DNA of 64,000 nucleotides, from contig NC_082690.1 of assembly GCF_949987515.2 (NCBI RefSeq), forward strand, positions 102,856,400-102,920,399, read 5' to 3'. This stretch comes from Delphinus delphis (Eukaryota > Chordata > Mammalia > Artiodactyla > Delphinidae). This document shows, in pieces, positions 63,285 to 64,000 of the stretch (the stretch's first letter is position 1; the number at the start of each line of letters is the position of its first letter). Position numbers and translations under genes: made by a program. The notes under the pieces are model-generated. The model made no database searches. It was not told where the DNA came from and saw only the letters and a program-made list of their open reading frames with translations.

Positions 63285-63450
63285 GCTCATGGAGTTTACC
63301 CCTCTCGTTTTCTCTGAGGTGGAAACGGAGTCCCAGAGAGGGGCAGTGACTGACCCAGGGCCATAGAGAAGAGCAAGGCTAAAATCAAGGTCGCTGGCCT
63401 CCCATTCTAGATGCTTCCCCTGTATCCACTATTCTACTCCCGGGCCTTCT
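63285..63450 (-). repeat. MIR SINE fossil
   Basis: Reverse-oriented, diverged: GAGGTGGAAACGGAGTCCCA, GTGACTGACCCAGGGCCATA. Confidence 0.55.
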
Positions 63451-63604
63451 AGCCTGACCAAAGGCCTAGCCCCATACCACCAGCACAAACTGAGTGAATG
63501 GATGTGAATTCCAGGGTGAGATCGTCTGCACCCATCCCGGCAGAGCCCCTGGTCAGGGGTCTTCTCCCAGCATCCACTCAGCCCCTTCTCTGGCCACATC
63601 TACA

Positions 63605-63605
<1 letters not shown>

Positions 63606-63650
<45 letters not shown>
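63606..63650. repeat. (CA)n microsatellite
   Basis: About 22 CA units upstream of the first coding exon. It would be (UG)n if the first intron extends this far. Confidence 0.95.
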
Positions 63651-63652
<2 letters not shown>

Positions 63653-64000
63653 CCAGCCATGGGAACACCAGCCTCCCTCTGGCTCTCCTCACGCCAGCTC
63701 CCTCTCGCCAGCTGGGAGTGTAACAGCAGGGGCCTCCCCCAGACATCAGGGAGGAAGAGCTGGGTTTACACACATTCTGGTGGCCCCAGAAGGCAGCCCG
63801 TGGACAGGTGGGAGAGTACGTGTTATGGGGAGGGAGATTTTGGCTCGAGCTAAAGAGAAACTTGCCGGCAATGCGAAACAGCCAACAGTGGAGTAGGCTG
63901 CCTCCCGGAGGGGGGGGGCGGTGAGTTCCCAGTCTGTGGAGGTGTGTGAGCTGAGAAAGGATGACTACTGCTCAGAGATGCTCAGGAGGGGCTCTTGAAT

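Larger units (their letters stand above)
59217..64000 (-). other. upstream region or first intron of NRXN2-alpha
   Basis: 4784 bp beyond the acceptor of the first coding exon. No exon is recognised and the region is not a CpG island, so the non-coding first exon and promoter are probably outside the window. It contains AT-rich motif-dense blocks (59630-59730, 60040-60195, 61085-61210, 61440-61510), MIRs at about 60430-60600 and 63285-63450, and a (CA)n repeat at 63606-63650. Confidence 0.7.

Noticed and set aside
59217..64000. Non-coding first exon of NRXN2 or a neighbouring gene
   Set aside because: No CpG island, convincing exon-donor pair or protein match was found here; the first exon is probably outside the window.

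Overview
The window is vertebrate nuclear DNA, almost certainly from a cetacean. The interspersed repeats include at least nine tRNA-derived SINEs that open with GGGCTTCCCTGG or GGAATTCCCTGG, the CHR-type family of whales, hippos and ruminants. Several copies are close to one another in sequence and some have intact target-site duplications. No Alu, rodent B1, pig PRE-1 or bovine Bov-tA element was noticed. Older mammalian elements (MIR, L2, an L1 3' end, MER5A) fill in the rest. There is no bacterial or viral coding content.

The window holds one gene, read on the minus strand: the 5' two-thirds of the alpha form of neurexin-2 (NRXN2), a presynaptic adhesion receptor. I traced 16 consecutive coding exons from the start codon at 58973 down to the EGF-C exon ending at 1961. 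All have AG/GT boundaries and compatible reading phases. With every alternative exon included, the exons total 3397 coding bases (1132 codons plus one base). They encode, in order, a signal peptide, LNS1, EGF-A, splice site 1 (SS1), LNS2 with SS2, LNS3, EGF-B, LNS4 with SS3, LNS5 and EGF-C. LNS6, SS4, the stalk, the membrane segment and the cytoplasmic tail, and presumably the beta promoter, lie beyond base 1.

Layout from gene 5' to 3' (right to left): 59217-64000 is upstream or first-intron DNA with several AT-rich, homeodomain/POU-motif-rich blocks that look like conserved enhancers; 58250-59216 is the first coding exon in a CpG-rich stretch; 35088-58249 contains three in-frame SS1 exons (18, 30 and 72 bp) in repeat-rich introns; 17929-35087 encodes LNS2 and the first part of LNS3, with the 45-bp SS2 exon between long pyrimidine-rich tracts; 1961-14264 is compact and encodes the rest, with the 27-bp SS3 exon at 7434-7460.

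I found no new gene, mobile system or non-neurexin transcript. The most interesting signals are the alternative-splicing architecture (an in-frame internal donor in the SS2 exon and a tandem CAGTAG acceptor at an SS1 exon), candidate enhancers upstream of the ATG, a locus with three copies of one 15-bp target sequence around two successive SINE insertions, and CA repeats oriented so that the transcript carries UG tracts. Repeat boundaries are approximate, and family names come from recognising consensus features by eye.
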